Positions 7,904 through 17,148 of a DNA stretch of 64,000 nt are shown here, one piece after another (positions within the stretch are counted from its first letter, which is position 1; each line of letters begins with the position of its first letter). Source of the DNA: Exiguobacterium sp. 9-2 (GTDB lineage Bacteria; Bacillota; Bacilli; Exiguobacteriales; Exiguobacteriaceae); assembly GCF_036287235.1 (NCBI RefSeq), contig NZ_CP142850.1, positions 956,001 through 1,020,000 of the forward strand, given 5' to 3'. The notes below the pieces were generated by a model. It was not told the DNA's origin, made no database searches, and saw only the letters and a list, made by a program, of their open reading frames with translations. A program made the translations under genes and the position numbers.

Positions 7904-9820
7904 TCATTTTTTCCAGTTTTTAAAGCCATCACCGAATTCGAGATGCAGTTGATCGGTAAAGATACCGTTCTGAAAGACCGGCACATCAACTGGTAAGGTG
8001 CCTTGCGGTTTGAACGTTCCGAAGATGGCTCGAATACCGGCAGGAAGATTTGGTCCCGCTGATTTCAGATTGCCTGCTTCGGAGTCCGGTCCGTTCGGAT
8101 CCCCTTTAAAACCATAGACGAGGACGTGTGCCGGTGCGTCCGGTTGAACGGCGACATCGTATGGATTGCGGAGGCTAAGCAAGACGGATGGTATATCTGT
8201 TTGTTTCGCATACCGGAAGATTGAAGCCGGAATCGCTTGCTCTGGTGCAGTAGGCAGTAGTTTGGCACTCGTATTGACGTTTGAACCGACGATGATGTAA
8301 TCTGCTGCATCGAGTTGTGCCCGTAGTGTCGGGTTTTGGTCGAGCGGTAGCGTAGTAGCCGAGTAATTCGCTGTCGTTACGTGCCAGTTCCGGTTCTTAG
8401 GCAGGGAAGCAATCGTCTTTTTCATGCTGTCCGTTTGATCCGTCGCAGGGGCGATCACAAGAACGTTTGCATTCTTTTTCGGCTTGAAGGGTAACGTCCG
8501 TTGATCATTTTTCACGAGTGTGACCGCGGCTTCCGTCATCGCGCGTTCTTTTGCTTTATGTTCGGGACTACCGACGATTTGGTTCGCTTGCGCGAGTTTA
8601 TCTACTAAGGATGTCGTATCCGTCGTGCCATTCCATATTCCGCGTTCTGCCTTCAGCGTCAGGATCCGCTCGACCGATTGATCAATCCGTTTCTCTGACA
8701 GACGTCCGTCTTTGACTGCCGCAATCACGTCCTTAAAAATCTGGTCGAGTTTTGTGACATCCTGCTCGGAACGAAGAATCGTCGGCATGAGCGCGATGTC
8801 GACACCGGCGTCAAATGTTTTCAGAGCGGCTTCTGATTCCGTAAAATTGTCGGCGATCGCCTGCATATTCAAAGCATCCGTGATGACGATACCATCGTAG
8901 CCGAGTTTTTCGCGCAGTACGCCCGTGATGACGTCATCCGACAATGTCGCAGGTAAAGGGAAAGTGCCGTTTTTTGACGTGACAACTTCAGACTCGATTT
9001 GCGGCATTCCGATGTGTCCTGTCATGATCATATCGATGTCTTCGGCGATGGCACGCTTGAACGGGACGAGCTCGACTTGTTCCAGCTCCTCCAGGGACCG
9101 GTCGACAACCGGCAAGCCATAATGGGAATCGGTCGCGGTATCGCCGTGACCCGGGAAGTGTTTCGCGGTCGCTGCGACGCCTTCAGTTTGAATACCCTTC
9201 ATCAAAGCGGAACCGAGCGTTCCGACGAGCTCCGGGTCACTTGAGAACGAGCGAACACCGATGACGGGATTTCCAGGGTTACTGTTGACGTCAAGAACCG
9301 GACCGAAGTTGACATTGATGCCAAGCGCATGCAGTTCAGAACCGATGATATGACCGGCATCATTGGCATACGCGCTACTACGGGTCGCACCTAACGCCAT
9401 ATTGCCGGGTAAGTTCGTTCCTGTTCCGAGCCGAGTGACGATGCCACCTTCTTGGTCGATCGTGACAAAGAGCGGAATATCGTTGCTGTCATCTTGTTTG
9501 ACCACTTCTTGCAGATCATGAACGAGTTTTGTCGTCTGTTCGGTTTCACTGACGTTCTCAGCAAACAAAATGACGCCACCTAAATCATAGCGGTCGATGA
9601 TGTTCGCGACTTCCGGAGCAAGCGACGTATGGTTACTGCCATTCCACTGCCGGAAGTCCGGCATGATCATCTGTCCAATTTTTTGTTCGAGCGTCATCGT
9701 GTCGATTTTTTGACTGATCCGATCTGCTGAAGATCCTGCCTCTGCCATGACAGGCAAACTACTTGAAACGAGTACTGCTGCGAGTCCTGCTGTTAACGTG
9801 AATTGCCCGATCCTTTTCAT
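7904..9820 (-). CDS. nagZ: Exported beta-N-acetylhexosaminidase, GH3 family
   Basis: 638-aa exported glycoside hydrolase that releases GlcNAc from muropeptide sugars during wall recycling. Signal peptide at residues 1-30 without a lipobox; GH3 N-domain with the signature KHFPGHGDT and the Asp-Ser-His catalytic loop; then a C-terminal GH3-C-like alpha/beta domain (about 430-630) as in B. subtilis NagZ. ATG at 9820 is used because GAGGAGG is 9 nt upstream, whereas ATG at 9829 abuts the SD. A perfect cre site about 90 bp upstream suggests carbon catabolite control. The neighbouring genes are not the usual muropeptide-recycling operon. Confidence 0.9.
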   Translation of the reverse strand: MKRIGQFTLTAGLAAVLVSSSLPVMAEAGSSADRISQKIDTMTLEQKIGQMIMPDFRQWNGSNHTSLAPEVANIIDRYDLGGVILFAENVSETEQTTKLVHDLQEVVKQDDSNDIPLFVTIDQEGGIVTRLGTGTNLPGNMALGATRSSAYANDAGHIIGSELHALGINVNFGPVLDVNSNPGNPVIGVRSFSSDPELVGTLGSALMKGIQTEGVAATAKHFPGHGDTATDSHYGLPVVDRSLEELEQVELVPFKRAIAEDIDMIMTGHIGMPQIESEVVTSKNGTFPLPATLSDDVITGVLREKLGYDGIVITDALNMQAIADNFTESEAALKTFDAGVDIALMPTILRSEQDVTKLDQIFKDVIAAVKDGRLSEKRIDQSVERILTLKAERGIWNGTTDTTSLVDKLAQANQIVGSPEHKAKERAMTEAAVTLVKNDQRTLPFKPKKNANVLVIAPATDQTDSMKKTIASLPKNRNWHVTTANYSATTLPLDQNPTLRAQLDAADYIIVGSNVNTSAKLLPTAPEQAIPASIFRYAKQTDIPSVLLSLRNPYDVAVQPDAPAHVLVYGFKGDPNGPDSEAGNLKSAGPNLPAGIRAIFGTFKPQGTLPVDVPVFQNGIFTDQLHLEFGDGFKNWKK

Positions 9821-9910
9821 GATGTACATCCTCCTCTAGTCAAACCACGACTGGAATTCTTTTCAATACGGACAGTATAGCAAGGTGCTTGTTTTAAAAC
9901 AATATTTTAT

Positions 9911-9926
9911 TTGAAAACGATTACAT
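9911..9926 (-). promoter_or_regulatory. cre site (CcpA) upstream of nagZ
   Basis: TTGAAAACGATTACA matches the cre consensus WTGNAANCGNWNNCW at every position. It is in the nagZ leader/promoter region, about 90 bp before the start codon. Confidence 0.65.
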
Positions 9927-9971
9927 TAGCAAATAAGTTTTAATAATGTTTTTGTGCATTCCGATTTGAAC

Positions 9972-10007
9972 AAAAAAATGACTCCCCTTGAAGAGGAATC
10001 ACTTTTT
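9972..10007 (-). terminator. Terminator after the Spo0M gene
   Basis: A 9-bp stem with G-U pairs (TGATTCCTC / GGGGAGTCA on the minus strand) is followed by a seven-U run. Confidence 0.75.
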
Positions 10008-10021
10008 AGTCATTCGATCGA

Positions 10022-10795
10022 TCAGCTATAGCGCTCCACGATGTTTGTCAGCTGGCGTTCGACAAATGACTGATCCTGCAGTTCACTATTGGATAGGCGT
10101 AGTTTGATCATTGACTCATCCGCTCCAGCCATTTCACTGAACAATGATCCGAGACTATGCGCACGACGATCGACTTGGACGATTAAATCAATCCCTGAGC
10201 TGTCTTGGAGCATGATGATTTCGATCTCATCCAGTTTATGAGCGTAGTGTGTATTGCGTGCTGAGTATTCAAGTTCCTGAGCAATCGGTAAATCTTTACG
10301 GAATCGTCCAGGTAATTTTTCTGTATCGGCTTTCTTTAACCGGAAGCCAAGTGACTCCATGGCATCTAAGACCGTCGTTTGGTAACGGTTTGCTTCGACG
10401 ATGACAGCGTCACGGTCCGACGGATCAACGGATTGTGCGATGTCAAGTCCGGTCTCGATCCATGATTTCGATTGGCTGACGGAGAGTGGCGTATTTAGTG
10501 GCACACGTAATGTGAATGGAATTTCCCGCTCGACACCCGCTTCGATCGTGAACTTCGCTTCATTTAAGGCAAACCGGTCGAGCGTAAAGGTCGTAAACGT
10601 CGTACTATCATTGACTTCTTGTTTGTACTGCGTGTTGAATTCAAGATAAATCCGGTCAATTTCTTGATCGACGTTTCCACCTTTGATATGGACGACACCG
10701 TGGATTTGACCGCCTGGTTCACAGCGATCATCCGTCAACCGTGTGTCGACCGTTGCAGCACCGATTCCGATTTGTGAGAGAATTTTTTTGAACAT
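10022..10795 (-). CDS. spo0M: Spo0M family sporulation-control/arrestin-like protein
   Basis: 257-aa cytosolic protein of the SpoOM family (arrestin-like beta-sandwich). The N-terminal block MFKKILSQIGIGAATVDTRL and the PGG...G.V.I.GG pattern at about residues 27-42 are characteristic. In B. subtilis Spo0M affects sporulation, morphology and stress. Exiguobacterium-type bacteria do not sporulate, so here a membrane/cytoskeletal stress role is more likely (inference). Good SD AAGGAGG before ATG at 10795. Divergent from the methyltransferase gene. Confidence 0.85.
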   Translation of the reverse strand: MFKKILSQIGIGAATVDTRLTDDRCEPGGQIHGVVHIKGGNVDQEIDRIYLEFNTQYKQEVNDSTTFTTFTLDRFALNEAKFTIEAGVEREIPFTLRVPLNTPLSVSQSKSWIETGLDIAQSVDPSDRDAVIVEANRYQTTVLDAMESLGFRLKKADTEKLPGRFRKDLPIAQELEYSARNTHYAHKLDEIEIIMLQDSSGIDLIVQVDRRAHSLGSLFSEMAGADESMIKLRLSNSELQDQSFVERQLTNIVERYS

Positions 10796-10905
10796 GATGC
10801 ATTCCTCCTTTTGATTACGTAAGAATGATGAAGCGTGTAAACTTGTCGAACAGGTACGAATTTGCTACAGTTTCGAAAGAACATTAGAAAAGGACGGGAC
10901 GACTA

Positions 10906-12090
10906 GTGGAACTACATGAATTAAAAGCGAACCTTGCTTCGAAAATCACGCAAGGAGTACTGATCCATGCAACGATGAGCAATCCGCGTCAAAAATCCAA
11001 TGATCTCCGACGAATCAAGGTAAAACCGATTCTATTAAGAGATACGGTGATGATGCAGGTTGAGTTTCAATTTGAACGCGTCATGAAGCATGAAAATATT
11101 TTAGTGGAGGATTTCATCGGTCGACTCGATGACTGGTTCACGGAATTCCGGCAATTCCTCTTCCGTTTTGAAGAAGAAGAATGGCAGTTCCAGCTCTCGA
11201 AAAAGATGAAAGTCGCGATCAAGACATCCCAAAAGGAACCGATGAAAGCACTCTTGTCGCATGACCGAAAAAAAACCTATCTATTAGAAGACGGTGTACC
11301 GGTTCCGTTTCTGATTCGTCTAGGTGTGATGACGGAAGCGGGGCAAGTCAAAAAACAGAAGTACGATAAGTTCAAGCAAATCAATCGCTTCCTTGAATTC
11401 GTCGAGGATAGCATCGCCGCCTTACCAACAGGAAAAAAACTGCGGATTTTAGACTTTGGTTGCGGGAAATCGTATTTGACGTTCGCTCTCTACCATTATT
11501 TAAAAGTCGTCAAAGGATTCGACCTTGAAGTGACAGGTCTTGATTTAAAGAAAGAAGTTATCGAAGAATGTACGCAAATTGCACGTGATCTGGATTATAC
11601 CGATCTGACATTCCGCGTCGGGGACGTTCATGATTATACAGGGGAAACGGAAGTCGACCTGATGGTGACGCTTCACGCTTGTGATGTCGCGACGGACGTC
11701 GCACTCGCACGAGCTGTCGACTGGAATGCATCAGTCATCCTAAGTGTACCGTGTTGTCAAAAGGAGCTGAACCGTCAACTGGACTGCGCTCCACTTGATG
11801 TCATGCTCCAGCACGGACTGATCAAAGAAAAATTCGCATCACTTGCGACGGACTCGATTCGTGCCGAGTTATTGACGCTTGTAGGATATGAAGCGCAATT
11901 GCTTGAATTCATCGATCTTGAGCACACACCGAAGAACATCTTGATCCGTGCGTACAAACAAAACAAGCGACCAACGGAAGAAAAAATCGACCGGTACATC
12001 GCGTTCCGTGATCTGTTGCAGGCGCGACCATTTTTAGAAAATGAATTAAGCGGCAGACTTGGACAGATTTCACCGAAACTCGTACAATAA
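10906..12090 (+). CDS. Class I SAM-dependent methyltransferase (Methyltransf_32 type)
   Basis: 394-aa cytosolic methyltransferase. The SAM-binding motif I reads LRILDFGCGKSYLTF at about residues 178-192; motif II VTGLDLK follows. The sequence LHACDVATDVAL and the VPCCQKEL block are typical of the GSTCD-like/Methyltransf_32 family, some of which are annotated as RNA methyltransferases. The N-terminal 170 residues are a separate, unassigned domain. The start is GTG at 10906 with AAAGGA upstream. Thirty nt ahead of the bacilliredoxin gene, so probably one transcript. Substrate unknown. Confidence 0.8.
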   Translation: MELHELKANLASKITQGVLIHATMSNPRQKSNDLRRIKVKPILLRDTVMMQVEFQFERVMKHENILVEDFIGRLDDWFTEFRQFLFRFEEEEWQFQLSKKMKVAIKTSQKEPMKALLSHDRKKTYLLEDGVPVPFLIRLGVMTEAGQVKKQKYDKFKQINRFLEFVEDSIAALPTGKKLRILDFGCGKSYLTFALYHYLKVVKGFDLEVTGLDLKKEVIEECTQIARDLDYTDLTFRVGDVHDYTGETEVDLMVTLHACDVATDVALARAVDWNASVILSVPCCQKELNRQLDCAPLDVMLQHGLIKEKFASLATDSIRAELLTLVGYEAQLLEFIDLEHTPKNILIRAYKQNKRPTEEKIDRYIAFRDLLQARPFLENELSGRLGQISPKLVQ

Positions 12091-12120
12091 GAAGGAGAAC
12101 GAATCAAAGGAGGCAATACG

Positions 12121-12546
12121 ATGGATTTCCAAATGTATTTTGAAGATGTCGTCCAAACAGCCCGCAAAGAAGCGCAAGCTGCTGGATTTGAAGAATTAAC
12201 GACGCCAGAGAGCGTGGATGAAGCAATGAAACGGGAAGGTCTGACACTTGTCCTTGTCAATTCTGTTTGTGGATGTGCTGGCGGGATCGCCCGTCCTGCA
12301 GCAGCGTACGTCAATCGGAAAGAGGGCATCAAGCCCGATCATTTCGTCACAGTATTCGCTGGACAAGATCGCGAAGCGACAGACCGTGCGCGTGAATATT
12401 TCGAAGGTTATCCACCTTCATCTCCATCATTTGCGTTAATGCAAGATGGAAACATCCTCTCGATGGTCGAGCGCTTCGACATCGAATCGTTCACGGCGGA
12501 AGAAGTCGTCGAGAAACTTGAATCATTAATTGAAATCTACGCCTAA
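12121..12546 (+). CDS. Bacilliredoxin of the BrxA/BrxB family
   Basis: 141-aa thioredoxin-like protein (YphP/YqiW family) that removes bacillithiol from S-bacillithiolated proteins. The active-site CGC motif is Cys50-Gly-Cys52 within [17 protein letters not shown] precedes ATG at 12121. Both paralogues, BrxA and BrxB, share this motif, so the symbol is left open. It implies a bacillithiol-producing host. Confidence 0.92.
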   Translation: MDFQMYFEDVVQTARKEAQAAGFEELTTPESVDEAMKREGLTLVLVNSVCGCAGGIARPAAAYVNRKEGIKPDHFVTVFAGQDREATDRAREYFEGYPPSSPSFALMQDGNILSMVERFDIESFTAEEVVEKLESLIEIYA

Positions 12547-12552
12547 ACGAAG

Positions 12553-12579
12553 AAGACTCCTGAAAAAGGAGTCTTTTTT
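12553..12579 (+). terminator. Terminator after the bacilliredoxin gene
   Basis: Perfect 8-bp stem AAGACTCC / GGAGTCTT, 7-nt loop, six T. Confidence 0.9.
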
Positions 12580-12614
12580 GTGTATTCATAAGACTAAAAT
12601 AATAAATTTTAAAT

Positions 12615-12630
12615 TTGAAAACGTTTGCAA
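12615..12630 (+). promoter_or_regulatory. cre site (CcpA) upstream of the amino-acid ABC transporter operon
   Basis: TTGAAAACGTTTGCA fits WTGNAANCGNWNNCW completely. It lies 70 bp upstream of the proposed -35 element of the operon. Confidence 0.6.
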
Positions 12631-12697
12631 AATTGTATAAACAGTCATTTATGCATGATTTATGAATAGAAAGTCAAAAAAATTTATATATTTATGC

Positions 12698-12726
12698 TTT
12701 ACAGTGAATAAATATTCGTATATCCT
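12698..12726 (+). promoter_or_regulatory. Promoter with arginine box for the art-type operon
   Basis: TTTACA (-35, 12698-12703), 17-bp spacer, TATCCT (-10, 12721-12726). The spacer is filled by 12703-12720, which fits the AhrC/ArgR box WNTGAATWWWWATTCANW at all but one defined position (G for A). In B. subtilis the yqiXYZ (artPQR) arginine transporter is AhrC-controlled, so repression by arginine is a reasonable inference. Confidence 0.6.
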
Positions 12727-12832
12727 AAAAGCAATAGAACAGGTCAGGCTTTTCGGTATTGAATTGGACATACACATAAGTCATACTATTGTTAAAGTTC
12801 TGACAATTGAGCGTTGGAAGGGGAAAACTCGA

Positions 12833-13606
12833 ATGAAAAAATTATTAGCAACGGCAATGGCAGGCATTCTGGCAGTCACAATGGCAGCATGTGGCGCGTC
12901 GGAAGAATCAACAGGTGGATCAAGTAAGGATGATAAAGTATTGACGATGGGAACATCAGCGGATTACTTCCCATTTGAATACATCGATACGAAAAAAGGA
13001 GAAGACATCGTCGGCTTCGACGTTGCGATCGCCAAAGAAGTTACGAAAAATCTTGGATATAAATTAAAAATCGAAGATATGGAATTCGGTAGTCTACTTG
13101 GTGCGCTTAGCTCAGGTCGTGTGGATTTCGTCATGGCGGGCATGACACCAACGGAAGAACGGAAGAAAAATGCTGACTTCACGGACATTTACTTCGAATC
13201 GAAAAACTTAGTCATGACGAAGGATAAAGCGATCAGTTCAGAAGATGAACTCAAAGGTAAAAAAATCGGTGTCCAGCTTGGTTCGATTCAAGAGGGACTC
13301 GCGAAAGACCGCTTTAAAGACAGCGAAACGGTTCCATTGAACAAAATTCCAGAAATCATTCAAGAATTGAATACAGGTCGGATCGATGCCCTCATTATCG
13401 AGGATGCAGTCGCCGTCAAATACATGGATCAAGATGCCTCCCTGAAAACGTACCAGATTAAAGAAGATGGTCCAGCTGGTTCAGCAATCGCCTTCAAAAA
13501 AGGGGATAAGATGCGTGACGATTTCAACAAAGAGCTGAAGAAAATGATCGACAGTGGTGAAATCGATAAATTAGCAGAAGAGTGGTTCCAAAAAGAAGCA
13601 AAATAA
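12833..13606 (+). CDS. artP: Amino-acid (probably arginine) ABC transporter binding lipoprotein
   Basis: 257-aa solute-binding lipoprotein, SBP family 3. Lipobox MAAC places the lipidated Cys at 20; the mature part begins the two-lobed periplasmic-binding fold, with VGFDVAIAKEV and a GRVDFVMAGMTPTEER block typical of polar amino-acid binders. ATG at 12833 gives a proper lipoprotein signal; the frame is open further upstream but without SD or signal. It heads a three-gene operon with permease and ATPase. Arginine specificity rests on similarity to YqiX/ArtP and on the arginine box; glutamine or histidine cannot be excluded. Confidence 0.85.
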   Translation: MKKLLATAMAGILAVTMAACGASEESTGGSSKDDKVLTMGTSADYFPFEYIDTKKGEDIVGFDVAIAKEVTKNLGYKLKIEDMEFGSLLGALSSGRVDFVMAGMTPTEERKKNADFTDIYFESKNLVMTKDKAISSEDELKGKKIGVQLGSIQEGLAKDRFKDSETVPLNKIPEIIQELNTGRIDALIIEDAVAVKYMDQDASLKTYQIKEDGPAGSAIAFKKGDKMRDDFNKELKKMIDSGEIDKLAEEWFQKEAK

Positions 13607-13666
13607 GTCAAGTGCATGGGGGTGGGGGTAACCTCATCCCTTTTGTGCGACGTTAGGAGATTGATT

Positions 13667-14323
13667 ATGATAGACTTTACAAAGATTCAAGATTCAATTC
13701 CATATATTCTCGAGGGCATTCCGGTCCTCTTCCAAGTCGTCATCGTAGCAGCCATTGCCGGGATGCTGATCGGAATCGTCGTCGCGGCACTAAAAATCAC
13801 AAAAAGTCGAATCCTCCGTTTCATCGGTCATGCCTACACAGCGATTTTCCGGGGTACACCACTGATTTTGCAACTGGCAATCGTTCACTTCGGATTACCG
13901 CAACTAACTGGATATGTCACGACAGGATACCAATCAGCAATCATCGCCTTCTCTTTGAACTCCGGAGCGTATATTTCGGAAATCATTCGGGCAGGGATTC
14001 AGGCTGTTGATCGTGGACAATGGGAAGCAGCAGACGCGCTCGGTATTTCGTATTTCAAACAACTGCGTTCGATCATTTTGCCGCAAGCCTTTAAAAACAT
14101 CCTCCCAGCGATCATGAACGAATTGATCACGTTGACGAAGGAGTCGGCGCTTGTCTCGACGGTCGGCGTGCTTGATGTCATGCGCCGGGCGCAAATCGTC
14201 GGAGGAGAAAAGGCAATCTATTTCGAACCGTTATTGTTTGCCGGATTCGTATATTTTGTTCTTGTCATGGGATTGAGCTTGATAGGCCAACAAGTCGAAA
14301 AAGCTATGAGAAAGAGTGGGTAA
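13667..14323 (+). CDS. artQ: Amino-acid ABC transporter permease
   Basis: 218-aa inner-membrane permease of the HisMQ type with about five helices. The N-terminal [10 protein letters not shown] block and the EAA loop [20 protein letters not shown] are clearly visible. ATG at 13667 follows TTAGGAGA; an earlier GTG-type opening at 13616 would add a non-hydrophobic stretch. Sixty nt after the binding-protein gene and overlapping closely with the ATPase gene. One permease gene suggests a homodimeric channel. Confidence 0.9.
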   Translation: MIDFTKIQDSIPYILEGIPVLFQVVIVAAIAGMLIGIVVAALKITKSRILRFIGHAYTAIFRGTPLILQLAIVHFGLPQLTGYVTTGYQSAIIAFSLNSGAYISEIIRAGIQAVDRGQWEAADALGISYFKQLRSIILPQAFKNILPAIMNELITLTKESALVSTVGVLDVMRRAQIVGGEKAIYFEPLLFAGFVYFVLVMGLSLIGQQVEKAMRKSG

Positions 14324-14327
14324 TCAG

Positions 14328-15059
14328 ATGGAACCTATGATCCAAGTCACCGATTTGCATAAGCAGTTCGGAAAATTAGAAGTATTAAAAGGTATCTCGA
14401 CGACGGTTACACGCGGTGAAGTCGTCGCTGTCATCGGACCGTCGGGATCTGGTAAATCAACATTTCTACGATGTATCAATTTACTTGAACAACCAACGAG
14501 TGGGACGATCATCGTCGATGGTTTTGAACTGACAAAACCAAAGGCGAACATCTCGAAAGCACGTCAGAACATCGGCATGGTTTTCCAACAGTTCAACTTG
14601 TTCCCGCATAAGTCTGTCCTTGATAATCTGACGTACGCACCGATCAATGTCCTCGGAATTTCAAAGGACGAGGCGATTAAACGAGCGGAGACGTTACTGG
14701 AACGTGTCGGTTTAGCGGAAAAACGCGATAATTACCCGAATCAGTTGTCAGGTGGACAAAAACAACGGGTCGCGATCGCCCGCGCACTTGCGATGGAACC
14801 GAACGTCATGCTGTTCGATGAACCGACATCAGCCCTTGACCCAGAGATGGTCAACGAAGTGCTAGACGTCATGAAGCAGCTTGCTGAGAGTGGAATGACG
14901 ATGGTCATCGTGACGCACGAGATGGGCTTCGCAAAAGAAGTCGCCGATCGTGTCTTGTTCCTCGATGAAGGAATTTTAATGGAAGAAGGTTCACCAGTCG
15001 AACTCTTCGACAATCCGAAGACGGACCGGGCAAAAAAATTCCTCGAAAAAGTTTTATGA
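14328..15059 (+). CDS. artR: Amino-acid ABC transporter ATP-binding protein
   Basis: 243-aa ATPase. Walker [11 protein letters not shown]-loop [11 protein letters not shown], signature LSGGQKQR, Walker [13 protein letters not shown] and H-loop VTHEM are all intact. It energises the arginine-type importer encoded just upstream. The start is not certain: GTG 14316, ATG 14328 and ATG 14337 are all possible and none has a strong SD, which fits translational coupling to the permease. Confidence 0.92.
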   Translation: MEPMIQVTDLHKQFGKLEVLKGISTTVTRGEVVAVIGPSGSGKSTFLRCINLLEQPTSGTIIVDGFELTKPKANISKARQNIGMVFQQFNLFPHKSVLDNLTYAPINVLGISKDEAIKRAETLLERVGLAEKRDNYPNQLSGGQKQRVAIARALAMEPNVMLFDEPTSALDPEMVNEVLDVMKQLAESGMTMVIVTHEMGFAKEVADRVLFLDEGILMEEGSPVELFDNPKTDRAKKFLEKVL

Positions 15060-15066
15060 TCACCGT

Positions 15067-15098
15067 ACGCTAACTCTGAAAAGGGGTTAGCGTTTTTC
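15067..15098 (+). terminator. Terminator after the amino-acid transporter operon
   Basis: Stem ACGCTAACTC / GGGTTAGCGT (one G-U) followed by five T. Confidence 0.88.
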
Positions 15099-15124
15099 GA
15101 TTTTTAATATAGAGGGGGATAAGA

Positions 15125-15661
15125 ATGAAAAAACTACTGGAAGGTCATCATACTCGTCTGACACGTTTTCAACCGGAAGATACCGAAGTGATGCAACGAT
15201 TGCTTGACGATGCGACATTCGCCCGTCATTTTAGTGCGACGCCATATCGTCATTTATCCATGGATAAGATTGAAAAGATGATGGCGACGGATGCACCGGA
15301 GACGTTTCGATTTGCGATTCGGAACTTTGAAGATGAACGGATGATTGGAGTCGTTGCATTAGAAGATATTTTACCGACACACGGAACGGCATGGTTGATG
15401 ATCGGCATCGATTCGGATTGTGAAGGGCAAGGGTATGCGACGGATGCGCTACAGACGATCCTCGAATACGCCTTCTTGGAGCTGAATCTGTACCGGATTC
15501 AATTGACGGTCTTTGATTATAATTTGCGTGCAATTAAATTATACGAGCGACTTGGGTTCGTGCAGGAAGGAAGATACCGTGCTTTTTTACGACGAGACGG
15601 AGAGCGGCATGACATGTTACTGTATGGATTACTTGAACCGGAATGGAGGGAACGACAATGA
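15125..15661 (+). CDS. GNAT family N-acetyltransferase (RimJ/RimL type)
   Basis: 178-aa acetyl-CoA-dependent acetyltransferase. The pattern GIDSDCEGQGYATDAL (acetyl-CoA pyrophosphate loop, near residues 98-113) and the C-terminal LNLYRIQLTVFDYNLRAIKL and YERLGFVQEG strings are typical of RimJ/RimL-like enzymes. Such proteins acetylate ribosomal protein N termini or small molecules; the substrate here is unknown. It overlaps the next gene by 4 nt (ATGA), so the two are coupled. Confidence 0.85.
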   Translation: MKKLLEGHHTRLTRFQPEDTEVMQRLLDDATFARHFSATPYRHLSMDKIEKMMATDAPETFRFAIRNFEDERMIGVVALEDILPTHGTAWLMIGIDSDCEGQGYATDALQTILEYAFLELNLYRIQLTVFDYNLRAIKLYERLGFVQEGRYRAFLRRDGERHDMLLYGLLEPEWRERQ

Positions 15662-16281
15662 TTCAAGAAACGGAAGCGTTCGTCCGGTCGTTTCATGCGA
15701 CGGACTTTTCAGGTCATGATTATGCTCACATTGAACGAGTTCGCCGTTTAGCGTTACATATTGCAAAACAGGAAGGCGGGAATGTTCGGATCATCGAATT
15801 AGCAGCCTTACTTCATGACGTAGCAGATAGCAAACTCGGGGGAACGGCAGAGACGGTCGCCACCTTTTTGCAAGGAAAGGTGACAGAGGAGGAACAGGAA
15901 CAGATTTTAAACATTATCACGAGCCTGTCCTATAAAGATGGCACACGTCCACCAATGCGAACGATCGAAGGAAAAGTCGTCCAAGACGCCGACCGTCTCG
16001 ATGCGATCGGCGCAATCGGGATTGCGCGAACGTTTCAGTTCGCTGGTCGGTTCGGGGAGCCAATGCATGTGCCAGGACTAACACCACGAAAGCCGGGTGA
16101 TCGAACAGGCGAGACAAGTGCCCTGAATCATTTTGAAGAAAAGTTATTCCGACTAAAAGATTTAATGAATACGAAGACGGCCCATCATTTAGCGGAGGAA
16201 CGACATCGCTACATGGAAGAGTTCGTGGCTCGTTTTAAGGAGGAATGGGAGGGGGTTACGGGAGGAACAGGTGAGTTTTAA
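15658..16281 (+). CDS. HD-domain phosphohydrolase (YpgQ/YedJ family)
   Basis: 207-aa cytosolic metal-dependent phosphohydrolase. HD-family ligands are visible: H in SGHDYAHIERV, the HD pair in ALLHDVAD (about residues 62-63) and a later D in VVQDADRLDAIG. B. subtilis YpgQ, of this family and size, is a Mn-dependent pyrophosphohydrolase acting on nucleoside triphosphates. ATG at 15658 follows GGAGGG. Coupled to the upstream GNAT gene by a 4-nt overlap. Confidence 0.85.
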   Translation: MIQETEAFVRSFHATDFSGHDYAHIERVRRLALHIAKQEGGNVRIIELAALLHDVADSKLGGTAETVATFLQGKVTEEEQEQILNIITSLSYKDGTRPPMRTIEGKVVQDADRLDAIGAIGIARTFQFAGRFGEPMHVPGLTPRKPGDRTGETSALNHFEEKLFRLKDLMNTKTAHHLAEERHRYMEEFVARFKEEWEGVTGGTGEF

Positions 16282-16284
16282 ATT

Positions 16285-16345
16285 GTTTAACACATAAGGC
16301 GTGTTGTCCGGTTCGTTTCCCGGACAACACGCCTTATGTGTTTAA
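16285..16345. terminator. Long palindromic bidirectional terminator between HD and ZIP genes
   Basis: Arms 16285-16311 and 16319-16345 are 27-nt inverted repeats with one mismatch pair and a 7-nt loop. The genes on both sides converge on it, and its right arm includes the ZIP stop codon. The T-run is short, so it may act mainly as a strong barrier or mRNA 3' stabiliser. Confidence 0.7.
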
Positions 16346-17055
16346 CTGAGGATGATGGCAGTGATTAATCCAAGTGCTGCGAACAGACCAACGATCGCGC
16401 CGCCTTCCTCGTGAGCTTCCGGCATCATCGTCGAAGCGAGCATCGCGATGATCCCACCACTTGCGAAGCCACCGATCATGGCGAACTGCATGTCTGGTAG
16501 TTCTGCGAGAACCGTATAGCCGGCGAGTGAGGCGAGGGCGGAGATTAACCAGACGACTCCCCACATCAGCAAGACTTTTTTCTTCGAAAAGCCATCTTTT
16601 CGTAACCCTGTCGTACTCGATAAACCTTCCGGGATGTTACTGACGAAAATTGCCGCGACGAGTGCCGCGCTGACATTTCCAGATAACAGACTGGCACCGA
16701 TCATGATTGATTCTGGGATGGCATCAAGAATCGTCCCAAAGAAAATCGCCGTCCCCGTGCCTTCATTCCCACCAGACGAGCGTTTCCGTTTACTCGCGCC
16801 GCGTGACGAGACGAACAAGTCAAAGCCCGTAAAGACAAGTGCCCCGACGATAAAGGAAATCGCAACGACGAACGTTGTTGATTTCTTTAATGCCTCATCG
16901 AGCAACTCAAATGTCGCTGCTCCAATCAAGATTCCTGTTCCAAACGACATGATGTAACCGATCAGTCGTTGTTTTAAGGGTAAGTACAGTCCAAACAAGG
17001 CGCCAATGACAACGGCGCCACCTGCTAACGCACCCCAACCGAACGCACCCCACAT
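16342..17055 (-). CDS. ZIP family divalent metal transporter
   Basis: 237-aa membrane protein with about seven to eight helices. Metal-site motifs of ZIP proteins are visible: DAIPES in the fourth helix, SNIPEGL in the fifth and MMPEAHEEGG near the C terminus. A basic loop (residues about 88-98) separates the two bundles. It would move Zn2+, Mn2+ or Fe2+ into the cytoplasm. AAGGAGG precedes ATG at 17055. Monocistronic by spacing. Confidence 0.88.
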   Translation of the reverse strand: MWGAFGWGALAGGAVVIGALFGLYLPLKQRLIGYIMSFGTGILIGAATFELLDEALKKSTTFVVAISFIVGALVFTGFDLFVSSRGASKRKRSSGGNEGTGTAIFFGTILDAIPESIMIGASLLSGNVSAALVAAIFVSNIPEGLSSTTGLRKDGFSKKKVLLMWGVVWLISALASLAGYTVLAELPDMQFAMIGGFASGGIIAMLASTMMPEAHEEGGAIVGLFAALGLITAIILS

Positions 17056-17148
17056 ATGACCGCCTCCTTCTTGTACTTTCTACCTGTTCTAGATAATTCA
17101 TAAACATAGCGAAAAGAAAGAAAAATAGTTCGAGACGAATGTAAGGGG

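Noticed and set aside
10840-10880. Possible ECF-sigma (sigma-W-like) promoter for spo0M, suggested by GAAAC and CGTA
   Set aside because: The spacing between the two elements is 11 nt instead of about 16.
11775-12332. A 185-codon open frame on the minus strand
   Set aside because: It lies opposite two well-supported genes (methyltransferase and bacilliredoxin), has no SD and its composition is that of an antisense shadow.
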